Notes: generated by a model not told the origin, from the letters alone. 60,910 bases of DNA from Flavobacterium sp. UBA7665 (GCA_002483285.1 DLHP01000042.1:1-60910), one strand, 5' to 3'. Positions 1 to 9,635 are shown, counted from the stretch's first letter. Translations and numbers: made by a program.

Positions 1-36
1 ATTTTTAGCAAATCTTATGTGCCGACCGCCTTTTTG

Positions 37-62
37 CTACTTTTGCGGCGAGGCAAAAGTAG
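37..62. repeat. Inverted repeat (10-bp stem) downstream of the asnS terminator
   Basis: CTACTTTTGC at 37-46 pairs exactly with GCAAAAGTAG at 53-62 around the loop GGCGAG. The rest of positions 1-150 holds no gene I can recognise. The hairpin resembles GC-rich phrases common between Bacteroidota genes, but its partner gene lies outside the window. No poly-T follows on the plus strand, so a terminator role is weak. Confidence 0.45.
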
Positions 63-150
63 GCCCTCGCGGCAGCGAAAGCAATCAAAAGTTCTCCTAG
101 CGATTCAGCGTTAGAGTTTATTTCTTGTTATCAAAAACAAAAGTTAAAAC

Positions 151-175
151 AAAAAAAGTCCGGCGCAAGCCGGAC
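151..175 (-). terminator. Intrinsic terminator of asnS
   Basis: Read on the minus strand, GTCCGGC and GCCGGAC (158-164 and 169-175) form a perfect 7-bp GC-rich stem with a 4-nt loop, followed by seven T (151-157). It lies 30 bp after the asnS stop codon, in the right direction for that gene. Confidence 0.9.
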
Positions 176-204
176 CATATATAAAAGGAATTTTAAAACT
201 TGTT

Positions 205-1638
205 TTAAAACTCCGCATTTTGCGGCGTCCTCGGAAAAGGAATCACATCCCTAATATTCGTCATTCCCGTCACAAACAAAACAAGCCTTTCAAACCCCAG
301 CCCAAACCCCGAGTGAACGGCCGAACCAAAACGACGGGTATCGAGATACCACCACAATTCCTCCTCATCAATTCCCAAAGCACGCATTTTCTCCACAAGA
401 ACATCAAAACGTTCTTCTCTTTGCGAACCGCCTACGATTTCCCCAATTCCGGGGAAAAGGATGTCCATGGCGCGTACGGTTTTGCCATCTTCATTGAGTC
501 GCATGTAAAACGCCTTGATATTGGCTGGATAATCAAATAAAATCACCGGGCATTTAAAATGTTTTTCAACGAGGAAACGCTCGTGTTCACTTTGCAGATC
601 AGCGCCCCATTCGTTGATTAAATATTGAAATTTCTTCTTTTTGTTGGGTGTTGAATCGCGTAAAATGTCAACCGCTTCTGTATAAGACACGCGTTTGAAA
701 TCATTCTCCAGGACAAATTTGAGCTTGTCAATCAAAGTCATTTCGCTGCGCTGGTCTTGCGGTTTTTGTTTTTCCTCTTCGGCCAATCTTCCTTCTAAAA
801 ACTTCAAGTCATCACCACAGTTCTCAACGGCATATTTCACTACGTATTTAATGAAATCTTCTGCGAGATCCATGTTGTCATCCAAATCATTGAACGCCAC
901 TTCTGGCTCAATCATCCAGAATTCTGCCAAGTGGCGCGAAGTGTTTGAGTTCTCAGCACGGAAAGTCGGTCCAAACGTGTAAATCTGTCCCAAAGCCATC
1001 GCGAAAGTCTCGCCTTCGAGCTGCCCTGAAACGGTCAGGTTGGTATGTTTTCCAAAGAAATCTTCTTTGTAATTGATGCTACCGTCTTCTGTCCTTGGCA
1101 AATTGTCTAAAGGCAACGCCGTCACCTGGAACATTTCACCGGCGCCTTCTGCATCGGCACCCGTAATCACTGGCGTATTCACATATACAAAACCTTTCTC
1201 CTGAAAATAACGGTGCACGGCAAACGCCAACACCGAACGCACGCGCATGATGGCTCCGAAAGCGTTCGTACGCACACGCAAATGCGCATTTTCACGTAAG
1301 AACTCTAGTGAGTGTTTTTTGGGTTGCATCGGGAATTTCTCGGCATCAGAATCGCCTAAAATCTCAAGTGTTTTCACCTGGATTTCCCATTTCTGTCCGG
1401 CGCCCTGGCTTGCAGACAACGATCCGGTTACAGAAACCGCAGCACCAGTTGTGATGCGTTTCAAGGTCTCGGCCGGCGTATTTTCAAAATCCACCACACA
1501 TTGTATATTATTGATCGTCGAACCGTCATTGAGCGCAATAAACTGGTTGTTCCTAAACGTCCTAACCCAGCCTTTTGCGTTCACTGTTTCAATGGTCGTT
1601 GTGCTGTTCAACAGGTCTTTAACTTTCGTATGTTTCAT
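205..1638 (-). CDS. asnS: Asparaginyl-tRNA synthetase
   Basis: Charges tRNA-Asn with asparagine in the cytoplasm. The 477-residue length is normal for bacterial AsnRS. An N-terminal OB-fold anticodon-binding region covers about residues 15-105 and the class II catalytic core about 120-475. Class II motif 2 is seen as FRAENSNTSRHLAEF from residue 226 and motif 3 as GFGLGFERL near the C terminus. The ATG at 1638 is the only good start, and a -7 box lies 21 bp upstream. It is a single gene: its own terminator follows, and the exporter gene behind it is separated by 130 bp holding an intergenic repeat. Aspartyl-tRNA synthetase is unlikely because the Asn-type motif 2 is clear. Confidence 0.97.
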   Translation of the reverse strand: MKHTKVKDLLNSTTTIETVNAKGWVRTFRNNQFIALNDGSTINNIQCVVDFENTPAETLKRITTGAAVSVTGSLSASQGAGQKWEIQVKTLEILGDSDAEKFPMQPKKHSLEFLRENAHLRVRTNAFGAIMRVRSVLAFAVHRYFQEKGFVYVNTPVITGADAEGAGEMFQVTALPLDNLPRTEDGSINYKEDFFGKHTNLTVSGQLEGETFAMALGQIYTFGPTFRAENSNTSRHLAEFWMIEPEVAFNDLDDNMDLAEDFIKYVVKYAVENCGDDLKFLEGRLAEEEKQKPQDQRSEMTLIDKLKFVLENDFKRVSYTEAVDILRDSTPNKKKKFQYLINEWGADLQSEHERFLVEKHFKCPVILFDYPANIKAFYMRLNEDGKTVRAMDILFPGIGEIVGGSQREERFDVLVEKMRALGIDEEELWWYLDTRRFGSAVHSGFGLGFERLVLFVTGMTNIRDVIPFPRTPQNAEF

Positions 1639-1658
1639 CGTTTTGAATTTTAAGACTG

Positions 1659-1666
1659 CAAATATA
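1659..1666 (-). promoter_or_regulatory. Bacteroidota -7 box for asnS
   Basis: On the minus strand this reads TATATTTG, an exact match to TAnnTTTG, 20 bp before the asnS ATG. I find no TTG at the expected -33 distance, so only the -7 element is supported. Confidence 0.55.
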
Positions 1667-1687
1667 TTGATTTTGTTATTTTTTAGG

Positions 1688-1761
1688 AGCTAATCCCGCT
1701 ATCCGCTACAATCTTTTGTTTCATTGCATTCCACAAAAGGATTTCCGCTTCTATCGGGGCT
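1688..1761 (+). repeat. Structured intergenic element, copy A (short form)
   Basis: 74 bp. Outer stem AGC/GCT plus CCCG (1695-1698) with CGGG (1755-1758); inner stem CTTTTGT with ACAAAAG. Conserved single-strand phrases CTATCCGCT and CCGCTTCTATC lie between the stems. Variable outer pair C1697-G1756. It fills most of the asnS to exporter gap and ends 6 bp from the exporter stop codon. One of six copies in the window. Confidence 0.85.
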
Positions 1762-1767
1762 AAGGCA

Positions 1768-4149
1768 TCAATCCACAATAATGCCATCGTCTACGAGTTC
1801 TTCTTTGTTGAGTCGCTTCTTCTCGAAAGTCAAAACCAGCGCTGGCAACACGAGTAAATTGGCAAACATCGCAAAAAGCAACGTACAAGAGATGAGTCCG
1901 CCAAGTGCAATCGTGCCACTAAAACTCGACAGCGTAAAGGTCGCAAACCCAAAAATCAGCACCACCGAAGTGTAAAACGTACTGATCCCGGTTTCCCTAA
2001 GCGCACTGATTACCGATTTCTTGACTTTGCCGTTATTGGCGATTAAATCGTGTCGGTATTTCGCCATAAACTGTATGGCATTGTCTACAGAAATCCCGAA
2101 AGCGATGCTAAAAACCAAGATCGTTGACGGCTTGAGCGGAATGTCAAAATAACCCATAAGTCCACTGGTGATGCACAGTGGTAGCACATTGGTAATCAAC
2201 GAAGCCAACACCATTTTAAACGACCGGAACAAATACAGCATCAAAAAGGCAATCAGTAAAATGGCAAAAATCAGCGACTCGATGAGGTTGTCTACCAAAT
2301 ACGAGGTGCCTTTTTGAAACACCAGCGCCTTTCCGGTCAGCGTCACTTGATAACGGTCTGTAGGGAAAATTTCGTTGATTTTCTTTTGTAATTTGTGTTC
2401 TACCTTGGCCATTTCTTCGGTGCCAATGTCTTTCATGAACGTCGTGATCCGCGCGTATTTCCCGGTTTTATCTACATAGCTTTTCATGAGGTTGTCGCCT
2501 TGGCCTTTGCCTTTGAGCATGTTCTTGGCGTACGACAACACAAAAGTTTGTTCCTGCGCCGTGGGCAATTGGTAATAGTCGGGATTACCGTTATAATAGG
2601 CCTGGTTGAGGTATTTGGCGAAATTCACGACAGAAATGGGTTGCGAGAGTTCGGGCATTTCGATGATCGTCTTTTGTAATTCCTCCATTTTTTGGATGTT
2701 CTTGAGCGCGAAAATTTTCCCTTTCTCTGAATGGATCATGATCTCGAGCGGCATCACACCATGGAATTCTTTTTCATAAAACAAAATGTCCTTGAAAAAC
2801 GAGGCGTTTTTGGGCATTTCGCCAATCAGGCTTCCCGAAACTTTCATCTTCGACACGCCAATCACGCTAAAAACGAGTAGCAATCCGTAAATCCAATACA
2901 CGCGCGAGCGTTTGGTTTTGATGATGCGTTCTACCCAATCGAGTAAGGAGGAGATATAATTTTTACTCAGGTGGTACAGGTGTTTTTCCTTTGGGAGCGG
3001 CATAAAGCTATACACAATCGGCACCACGAGCAAAGTCAGCAAATAAACGGTAATCACGTTGATTGACGTGACCAACCCGAATTCAAACAGCAAATCATTT
3101 CCCGTAATCATGAACGTCGCAAAACCAATTGCCGTAGTCATGTTGGTCATCAAGGTCGAAACGCCAATTTTAGAAATCACACGCTGCAACGCCTTCGCTT
3201 GGTTGTTGTGCAGCTTGATTTCCTGCTGGTATTTGTTGATTAAAAAGATGCAATTCGTGATTCCGATGACGATAATGAGTGGCGGAATCACAGCCGTCAG
3301 GATCGTAATTTTATAATGGAACAAGCCGAGTGTACCAAACGACCACATCACCCCAAAAATCAATATGAAAATCGAAATGAACGTGGCGCGCCACGAACGG
3401 AAAAATAGAAAGAAAATTAGGGACACGACGAATAACGCAGCGCCGATGAACAAGCCAATCTCGGCTTTCATGTTCTCGGCATTGATGGTCCGGATGTACG
3501 GCATACCCGAAACTTTAAGGTCAATCCCTGTTGTTTTTTCAAATTTGTCAATCGCGGGAACGAGTTTTTCTACGATGAACGTTTTGCGCCCGGCAGTATT
3601 GACTACGCTTTTGCGCATATAAACCACCGATCGTACGCTGCCTGACGCTTTATTGAACAGTAACCCTTCGTAAAACGGCAATCTCTCGAACAATTCGGTT
3701 TTTATTTTTTGCAGGTAGGCCGCGTTGTTGGTTTGGCCCTGGTCAATAAGCGGCACCATCCTGAATTGCTGCGCAAGTGTATCCTTTTCGAGTTTTTTAA
3801 GGTCATTGAGCGAAACCACCAACTCTACTTCGGCTTTAGAATTTTTGAGATCGGTCATGAGTTCGTTCCAGGCCGCGTAAGCTTTGGGCGTAAAAAGTGC
3901 CGAGTCCTGGAACCCAATGACAATGAGGTTGCCTTCTTCTCCGAATTTATCGAGGAAGTCACTGTATTGTTGGTTGACGATGTGTTTCTTGGGCAACAGG
4001 TTCGCCTCGGTGTAAGTCATCCCCAGATTTCGCCACTGAAAAGCCAGAAAAATGGTAAGGGCGACAATCGCTATTAGGATAGTAATCCTGTTTTTCAGTA
4101 TGATACGGGCAATCCGTTCCCAAAACCCTACTTGTATGCTGCGTTTCAT
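1768..4149 (-). CDS. RND superfamily (MMPL-type) exporter
   Basis: Inner-membrane protein of 793 residues from the ATG at 4149. A reading 20 codons longer exists, but it lacks a good start and runs through the -7 box. The layout is the RND duplication: one N-terminal membrane helix, a large extracytoplasmic loop, a block of five or six helices (about residues 230-400), a second loop, and a second helix block (about 630-780). The helix blocks resemble the MMPL/patched-like family rather than AcrB-type drug pumps, which are about 1,030 residues long. No membrane-fusion or outer-membrane partner lies beside it. Substrate unknown; a lipid or hopanoid-like cargo is only a family-level guess. Confidence 0.85.
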   Translation of the reverse strand: MKRSIQVGFWERIARIILKNRITILIAIVALTIFLAFQWRNLGMTYTEANLLPKKHIVNQQYSDFLDKFGEEGNLIVIGFQDSALFTPKAYAAWNELMTDLKNSKAEVELVVSLNDLKKLEKDTLAQQFRMVPLIDQGQTNNAAYLQKIKTELFERLPFYEGLLFNKASGSVRSVVYMRKSVVNTAGRKTFIVEKLVPAIDKFEKTTGIDLKVSGMPYIRTINAENMKAEIGLFIGAALFVVSLIFFLFFRSWRATFISIFILIFGVMWSFGTLGLFHYKITILTAVIPPLIIVIGITNCIFLINKYQQEIKLHNNQAKALQRVISKIGVSTLMTNMTTAIGFATFMITGNDLLFEFGLVTSINVITVYLLTLLVVPIVYSFMPLPKEKHLYHLSKNYISSLLDWVERIIKTKRSRVYWIYGLLLVFSVIGVSKMKVSGSLIGEMPKNASFFKDILFYEKEFHGVMPLEIMIHSEKGKIFALKNIQKMEELQKTIIEMPELSQPISVVNFAKYLNQAYYNGNPDYYQLPTAQEQTFVLSYAKNMLKGKGQGDNLMKSYVDKTGKYARITTFMKDIGTEEMAKVEHKLQKKINEIFPTDRYQVTLTGKALVFQKGTSYLVDNLIESLIFAILLIAFLMLYLFRSFKMVLASLITNVLPLCITSGLMGYFDIPLKPSTILVFSIAFGISVDNAIQFMAKYRHDLIANNGKVKKSVISALRETGISTFYTSVVLIFGFATFTLSSFSGTIALGGLISCTLLFAMFANLLVLPALVLTFEKKRLNKEELVDDGIIVD

Positions 4150-4166
4150 ATTTTTAGAAATGGTTG

Positions 4167-4174
4167 CAAAGGTA
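4167..4174 (-). promoter_or_regulatory. -7 box for the RND exporter
   Basis: Reads TACCTTTG on the minus strand (TAnnTTTG) 17 bp before the ATG at 4149. This supports the shorter start. No clear -33 TTG. Confidence 0.5.
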
Positions 4175-4284
4175 AGTAAACCAAGAGAAAATTTTGGTGC
4201 AAACGCCACTTTTATTGCGCTGAGAAGGTGGTTTTTTAAGGCACATTAAATTAGGGTTACTATTTTTATTGCCGTTATAATTTA

Positions 4285-4292
4285 TATATTTG
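4285..4292 (+). promoter_or_regulatory. -7 box for the Kef-type antiporter
   Basis: TATATTTG matches TAnnTTTG, 51 bp before the ATG at 4344. A TTG lies at 4269-4271, but the 13-bp gap is shorter than the usual 17-23. Confidence 0.45.
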
Positions 4293-4343
4293 GTTTCGGA
4301 TATTTGCATCCGCATACCTAACCACCAACGGGAAACATTTGCT

Positions 4344-6617
4344 ATGAGAAGTTTTAAGAATTCGATTTTCTATATTGTGGTTACGGGAGGTTTTTCGGCG
4401 CTGATTTATTGGATTTTAGCGCAAGGAAAGTTACTTGAAAACGGGTCCAAAGTGGTTGTTGCCAATTCGGCCAAAACCCAATGGAGCGAGTTTCTCGACT
4501 CGATGGTGCACAACTTGCAACATCCGCTCGCGATATTGCTCGCACAAATCATTACCATTATTATCGTTGCCCGTTTTTTTGGGTGGATGTTCCGCAAAAT
4601 CGGGCAACCGTCGGTAATTGGTGAGATCATTGCCGGAATCGTGCTCGGGCCATCGCTTGTGGGCATGTATTTTCCCGAATTTTCGCAAGCGCTTTTCCCC
4701 GCGGCGTCATTGGGCAATTTGCAGTTCCTGAGCCAAATCGGACTGATCCTGTTCATGTTCGTCATCGGTATGGAACTCGATCTCAAAGTGCTCCAGAACA
4801 AAGCCAAGGAAGCTGTCGTCATCAGCCACGCCAGCATTATCATTCCTTTTGCGCTCGGTGTTGGGTTGGCCTATTTTATTTACTACCGATTCGCACCCGA
4901 GTCTATAGAATTCCTGTCGTTTAGCCTGTTCATGGGAATCGCCATGAGCATCACCGCGTTTCCGGTATTGGCGCGCATCGTTCAGGAGCGCGGGATTCAC
5001 AAGACCAAGTTGGGCACCATTGTAATCACCTGTGCCGCCGCCGACGATATTACCGCATGGTGCATCCTCGCCGCTGTAATTGCCATTGTCAAAGCAGGTT
5101 CTTTCGTAAGTTCGCTGTATACCATTGGTTTGGCGCTCACCTACGTTGGGCTCATGTTGTACGTCGTGAAACCTTTCCTGAAAAGGATCGGGGACTTGTA
5201 CAGCACCAAAAGCAAACTCAACAAACCCGTTGTGGCCATCTTTTTCCTGACGTTGATTTTCTCATCGTACGCTACAGAAGTAATCGGGATACATGCGTTA
5301 TTTGGTGCATTTATGACTGGTGCCATCATGCCCGACCAGACCAAATTCCGCGCTATTTTTATCGGGAAGGTTGAGGATGTGTCGGTGATTTTATTGCTGC
5401 CGTTGTTTTTTGTATTCACCGGCTTGCGCACCCAGATTGGTTTGCTCAACGACCCTTATTTATGGAAGGTTACAGGACTCATTATCCTTGTAGCCGTCGT
5501 GGGGAAGTTCCTCGGCAGCGCGCTCGCCGCAAGGTTTGTAGGCCAGAATTGGCAAGACAGCCTGACCATCGGGGCACTGATGAATACACGCGGACTCATG
5601 GAACTGATTGTACTCAACATCGGTTTTGACCTTGGGGTTTTGACCTCAGAAGTCTTTACGATGATGGTGATCATGGCACTGGTGACCACGTTCATGACCG
5701 GCCCTGCGCTCGACTTGATCAATGCCATTTTCAAGACCAAGGACGTTTTCATCCCAGAAACAGAAGAAGAAGACGAAAAAAAATACAAAATACTCATCTC
5801 ATTCGGTAACAACGAAAAAGGCAGGTCATTGCTCAGGCTCGCCAACAGCCTGACCAGGAAACAAAAAGAAGCCTCGTCGCTTACCGCCATGAGCCTTGCG
5901 CTCAGCGATGAGATGCATACGTATAACCCCGAAGAACTCGAACGCAAAAGATTTTCGCCCATCCTTGAAGAATCCAGCTTGATGCAGCAGGAAGTCACCA
6001 CGATTTTCAAGGCGACGGTAGACATAGAAACCGACATCGCCGACATCGCCAACCAAGGCGATTACGATTTGCTGCTTGTGGGACTGGGTAAATCCATCTT
6101 TGAAGGGACAATCCTAGGCAAAGTACTCGGGTTCACCTCGCGCATCATCAACCCCGACCGATTGATCGACAAGTTCACGGGAAAGGAAGGCCTGTTTGAA
6201 AATTCGCCCTTTGACGAGCGCACGCGCCAGATCATTTCTAAAAGCAGGATGCCGCTCGGGATTTTGATCGATAAGGAATTGCAACAGGTCGATCAGGTTT
6301 TTATCCCAATGTTTACGCCCGAAGATGCTTTCCTGATGGATTACGCACAGAAACTCGTTTACAACAGTGATTCTAAAATTACGGTCATGGACAGCAACAA
6401 TCATATGGGCGGCCATTTTGTAATGGAAAGCGCGGTGGAGTCGTTGCAAACCAAATATCCGGCGAACATTAGCCTGAAGACCGACAAAATCATGAAAAAA
6501 GATTTCCTCGACAAGCAGGATTTGATGATCATCAGCCTCGAAAGCTGGAAAAAACTCGTCGATTCACAAAGCATCTGGCTCAGCAATGTGCCGTCGGTGC
6601 TCATCATTAAGCCTTAA
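4344..6617 (+). CDS. Cation:proton antiporter, CPA2/Kef type
   Basis: 757 residues from the ATG at 4344; a 5' extension to 4290 would cover the -7 box and is rejected. The N-terminal half is a Na+/H+ exchanger-type membrane domain of about 12-13 helices (residues about 60-480), with family phrases such as GEIIAGIVLGPS and the helix carrying MNTRGLMELIVLNIG. The C-terminal third (about 490-757) is cytoplasmic and resembles tandem universal-stress-protein folds; there is no typical TrkA-N Rossmann motif. It probably exchanges Na+ or K+ for H+. The SMR gene starts 1 bp after its stop, so the two are probably co-transcribed. Confidence 0.88.
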   Translation: MRSFKNSIFYIVVTGGFSALIYWILAQGKLLENGSKVVVANSAKTQWSEFLDSMVHNLQHPLAILLAQIITIIIVARFFGWMFRKIGQPSVIGEIIAGIVLGPSLVGMYFPEFSQALFPAASLGNLQFLSQIGLILFMFVIGMELDLKVLQNKAKEAVVISHASIIIPFALGVGLAYFIYYRFAPESIEFLSFSLFMGIAMSITAFPVLARIVQERGIHKTKLGTIVITCAAADDITAWCILAAVIAIVKAGSFVSSLYTIGLALTYVGLMLYVVKPFLKRIGDLYSTKSKLNKPVVAIFFLTLIFSSYATEVIGIHALFGAFMTGAIMPDQTKFRAIFIGKVEDVSVILLLPLFFVFTGLRTQIGLLNDPYLWKVTGLIILVAVVGKFLGSALAARFVGQNWQDSLTIGALMNTRGLMELIVLNIGFDLGVLTSEVFTMMVIMALVTTFMTGPALDLINAIFKTKDVFIPETEEEDEKKYKILISFGNNEKGRSLLRLANSLTRKQKEASSLTAMSLALSDEMHTYNPEELERKRFSPILEESSLMQQEVTTIFKATVDIETDIADIANQGDYDLLLVGLGKSIFEGTILGKVLGFTSRIINPDRLIDKFTGKEGLFENSPFDERTRQIISKSRMPLGILIDKELQQVDQVFIPMFTPEDAFLMDYAQKLVYNSDSKITVMDSNNHMGGHFVMESAVESLQTKYPANISLKTDKIMKKDFLDKQDLMIISLESWKKLVDSQSIWLSNVPSVLIIKP

Positions 6618-6618
6618 T

Positions 6619-6948
6619 ATGAACTGGATTTTACTCATCATCGCCGGACTTTTCGAAGTGGGTTTTGCCGCCTGTTTGGGCAAGGCCAAAGAAACGTCGG
6701 GACAGGCTGCTATCTTTTGGATGGTGGGTTTTTTCGTTTGCCTTTCGATCAGCATGTTCTTGTTGTACAAGGTCACGCAGAGTTTGCCCATCGGGACAGC
6801 CTACGCCGTCTGGACTGGAATCGGTGCTGTAGGAACGGTACTCGTGGGGATTTTCATATTTAAGGAACCGGCAACTTTTTGGCGGATTTTTTTCCTGTCG
6901 ACGCTCATTGGCTCGATCGTTGGGCTTAAGTTCGTTTCGAGTCATTAA
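6619..6948 (+). CDS. Small multidrug resistance family exporter, SugE/Gdx type
   Basis: 109-residue four-helix inner-membrane protein, the standard SMR length. The helix 1 glutamate sits in LFEVGFAACLG, and the second half holds IGTAYAVWTGIGAVG and VLVGIFIFKEPA, which match the SugE/Gdx (guanidinium exporter) branch better than the EmrE branch. The chosen ATG at 6619 gives the canonical MNW N terminus; a longer reading upstream overlaps the antiporter. No guanidine riboswitch is visible ahead of it. It lies 1 bp behind the Kef-type gene and convergent with the DUF5686 gene. Confidence 0.9.
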   Translation: MNWILLIIAGLFEVGFAACLGKAKETSGQAAIFWMVGFFVCLSISMFLLYKVTQSLPIGTAYAVWTGIGAVGTVLVGIFIFKEPATFWRIFFLSTLIGSIVGLKFVSSH

Positions 6949-6963
6949 CTGCAGCCGTTTTGG

Positions 6964-9450
6964 CTACAATCCCAAATCCAATACAAACGATAGCTTAATC
7001 GCCAGATTGTCCTCAAAACTGCTGAGCTGGTACGGCCCGTAACGGTAAAATGCCGAGAGCCCAAAACCGCTATAGATTTGGTTGAGTTCGATACCCGATT
7101 CGTAAAAACCTTCCTCGAGCGTTTTGTAATTGAAACCAATGTGCTGCTCAGGATGCTGCATGTCACCCCAAACCGCACGCGACACCATCACAAATGACGG
7201 CCTGATTTTCTGCGCAAGCTTGATACGCTTGAAGCCGTGCTTGACCTGCAACATCACATATTTGTTCGAGAAAAATTCATTGAAATACATCGTCTCAAAA
7301 CTGTTTTTTCCCGCAAAGGTGATGCGCTGGATGACCTTGTCTTTGGTGAGGTTGTTCGGTGAGGTGTTGTACAAGTGCGTGAGCGGCACATCGCCAAAAG
7401 CATAACCGGCTTCGAGCAGGAAAGCCGATTTTTGGCCGTTGATGTATTTCTTTTCATACACCGTCCTGAAATCAATCTTTCCAAAATTGAAATCGTTCCC
7501 GATGAATTTGGAGATTGACTGGGTGTACTGGAACGTGAATTTCGGAAACCGTTTCTCGGTTTCGATGCGGTCTTCGGGCGTTTGAAGGTAACTGCTGAAC
7601 GGATTCCACTGGACGGAAACCTGCGCTGTAGTCATGTCAAAGTTGCGATAGGCGATCCCGTTATTCACAAACACATAGTCAAACTGCGGCTGGATGTGGC
7701 TGTAATTGAGCTGCCAGATACTTTCTGTTTTTGGGATGATTTTGGTCTCCAAATACAAACGCCAACTTTGGTAGCCGTAAAACGTACTCACGTTAATGGG
7801 TCGCGGATCGTAAAGTTTGAAAATCCTACGGTCAATGGCAAACGACGTACTACCAATTTCTCGGATGTCGTCGGTGTAGGAAGCGCCCACCCAGGAATTC
7901 GAGTACTTGTCAGTGCGAGCCGCAAAACCCAGGCTATATTTGAACGCGTCGTCTTTGGTTCCGTAAGTCGTATAGCCGTCGATGCGGAATTTTTTGGAGA
8001 ACCGTTCATTGGTTTTTCCGCCGAGTCCAACGCGAACACCCTCGTAATTGTTGTAACTCAGCAGGTAGCGCAAATCGAGGTCGAAATAACCAAAAGGGAC
8101 ATATCCGTTAAGGACTTTGCGCCCTGAGAGCAGGCGTTTTTCAATCTTTCGGTTCTGCGCGAGGCTATCGAGTACGAGGTAGGTTTTGCGACTTCGTAAA
8201 TCAAGGCTGTCGCGGCGGAATTGGTTCCAGTACGACTCGGGTTTATTGGCGGCCGCATCGGTAACTTCTACTGCGATACTGCGGTTTTTAATGGTTTCGG
8301 GGACATTATATTTTTTGTCGAAGAGAAAAGTCTGCGACTCGGCATAGGTGAAATCCGATGCGACTTTCTTGCGGTCTTGCGGTGCGTCGTCGGCATCGAA
8401 TTTTAAGGTTTCGCCCAAAATCCTAATGTCGCGTTCCTTTTTGCCTTTGTTGATTTTGAAGTTGTTGTAGGTAGGGAACCACAAATCCTTATCAGCCATA
8501 TACTCAAATTCGTGTACCGCGCTGATGTTGAGTACGCCGCGGATCCGCATGACGGCTTTGGCCACTGCGAAATTCTGGCTGTCAATGTAGAGCACACCCT
8601 CGAGTCCGGCGGCTTTGCTTTTGCGTTTGTTCTTAAAATAAACCATCAGCGTTTTGCGACCCTGGATGTCTATGCTGTCGAGCAATTTGAACCGATAATT
8701 GTTGTAATCGAAGTCAGAAATCGGGCTGTTGTATTGGGTTTCAAACAATTCATAGCGGTTGTCGTAAACAGAAAACGACTGCAGGTTCACGGTGATGAGT
8801 TCGTAAACCGGTTCGCGGAATCCGGCCATGCGCGAGGCCAGGATGGTTTCCTTGAGTGTATTTTTATCGAACTGGAACAGCGACACCTGCTCGGTCTGGA
8901 ACAAATGCTGCTTGGAAATGATTTTCTTGAAACGGTAATCCGACGAATCGAGCTTGACCGAATTTTGCCCGTTTTTCCTAACCATTACCGTGTCGATACG
9001 GCCATCGATAGAATCCGGATTGGCGGTGATGACGAGTTTGTTGTACGACTTGAATTCAAAGCTGTTGAGTTTCTTTTGCGGGTTGTTGTAAGACTTGCTG
9101 CGAACTACCTTGCGGATCAGTGCAAGCGCGGGATTTTCATTGGAGATGGTCACTTCACGCAGTTCATCCGATTGCGGAGAAAGCAAAACCGTGTAGAAAT
9201 TCTTCTCGCCAACGGCTATCGTTGCTTTGGAATAGCCCACGTAAGTCACCGAGATAGACGTGATTTGGTTTTTGGAGTGGAGTACGAATTTGCCGTCTAC
9301 ATCAGAAATCGTGTACACGCCATCCGACGAAACTACCGAGGCAAACGGCAGTCCTTTTTTGGTCTCAGAATCCTTGACGATGCCACTAAGTTGTGACTGC
9401 GCCTGGTTTACAAGCGGTAATAAGAACAGCAGCCATAGTAATTGCCTCAT
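6964..9450 (-). CDS. DUF5686 / carboxypeptidase-regulatory-like outer-membrane protein
   Basis: 828 residues. A signal peptide (about 1-17) ends near NQAQSQL. An immunoglobulin-like CarboxypepD_reg domain follows (about 20-100, with SGIVKDSETKKGLPFASV). The remaining roughly 700 residues match the flavobacterial DUF5686 type and are rich in alternating aromatic strands ending YGPYQLSSFEDNLAIKLSF, like an outer-membrane beta barrel. The N-terminal domain is shared with TonB-dependent receptors, but I see no TonB box or plug. Function unknown; a surface or envelope role is inferred. It is transcribed alone. Confidence 0.82.
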   Translation of the reverse strand: MRQLLWLLFLLPLVNQAQSQLSGIVKDSETKKGLPFASVVSSDGVYTISDVDGKFVLHSKNQITSISVTYVGYSKATIAVGEKNFYTVLLSPQSDELREVTISNENPALALIRKVVRSKSYNNPQKKLNSFEFKSYNKLVITANPDSIDGRIDTVMVRKNGQNSVKLDSSDYRFKKIISKQHLFQTEQVSLFQFDKNTLKETILASRMAGFREPVYELITVNLQSFSVYDNRYELFETQYNSPISDFDYNNYRFKLLDSIDIQGRKTLMVYFKNKRKSKAAGLEGVLYIDSQNFAVAKAVMRIRGVLNISAVHEFEYMADKDLWFPTYNNFKINKGKKERDIRILGETLKFDADDAPQDRKKVASDFTYAESQTFLFDKKYNVPETIKNRSIAVEVTDAAANKPESYWNQFRRDSLDLRSRKTYLVLDSLAQNRKIEKRLLSGRKVLNGYVPFGYFDLDLRYLLSYNNYEGVRVGLGGKTNERFSKKFRIDGYTTYGTKDDAFKYSLGFAARTDKYSNSWVGASYTDDIREIGSTSFAIDRRIFKLYDPRPINVSTFYGYQSWRLYLETKIIPKTESIWQLNYSHIQPQFDYVFVNNGIAYRNFDMTTAQVSVQWNPFSSYLQTPEDRIETEKRFPKFTFQYTQSISKFIGNDFNFGKIDFRTVYEKKYINGQKSAFLLEAGYAFGDVPLTHLYNTSPNNLTKDKVIQRITFAGKNSFETMYFNEFFSNKYVMLQVKHGFKRIKLAQKIRPSFVMVSRAVWGDMQHPEQHIGFNYKTLEEGFYESGIELNQIYSGFGLSAFYRYGPYQLSSFEDNLAIKLSFVLDLGL

Positions 9451-9485
9451 CGGTGGAATTTCAAATCAAACGAAAGATAGAAAAA

Positions 9486-9519
9486 TAAAAAAAACCGCCT
9501 TGCTTTTTAAGAAGACGGC
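9486..9519 (-). terminator. Terminator downstream of frr
   Basis: On the minus strand GCCGTCTT (9512-9519) pairs with AAGGCGGT (9494-9501) over 8 bp including two G-T wobbles, followed by eight T. It is the first terminator after frr and sits just before the DUF5686 start. Confidence 0.65.
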
Positions 9520-9550
9520 TGTAGAATTTTAACGAATTCATTAATTGTAA

Positions 9551-9631
9551 ATGGAAAATGGAAAATGGTGAATGTTTTCGGACGTATTCAAGCCTTGTAT
9601 TCATTCACCATTTACCATTCACAATTCACCA
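9551..9631. repeat. Heptad array folded as an inverted repeat behind frr
   Basis: AATGGAAAATGGTGAATG ends at 9574, and CATTCACCATTTACCATT starts at 9602. They are reverse complements over 18 bp with one mismatch, around a 27-nt loop. Each arm is made of 7-bp units (CATTCAC, CATTTAC, CATTCAC, AATTCAC). The array begins right after the frr stop codon. The same phrase precedes ftsW. Confidence 0.8.
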
Positions 9632-9635
9632 GTTA

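Noticed and set aside
1688..1761. Copy A as an ordinary intrinsic terminator of the exporter gene
   Set aside because: It lies upstream of asnS and past the exporter stop, so position is possible, but no T run follows and other copies lie between divergent promoters.
8512..9396. 294-codon plus frame across the DUF5686 gene
   Set aside because: Antisense shadow; composition (many V, F, R, H) is typical of a reversed coding strand.
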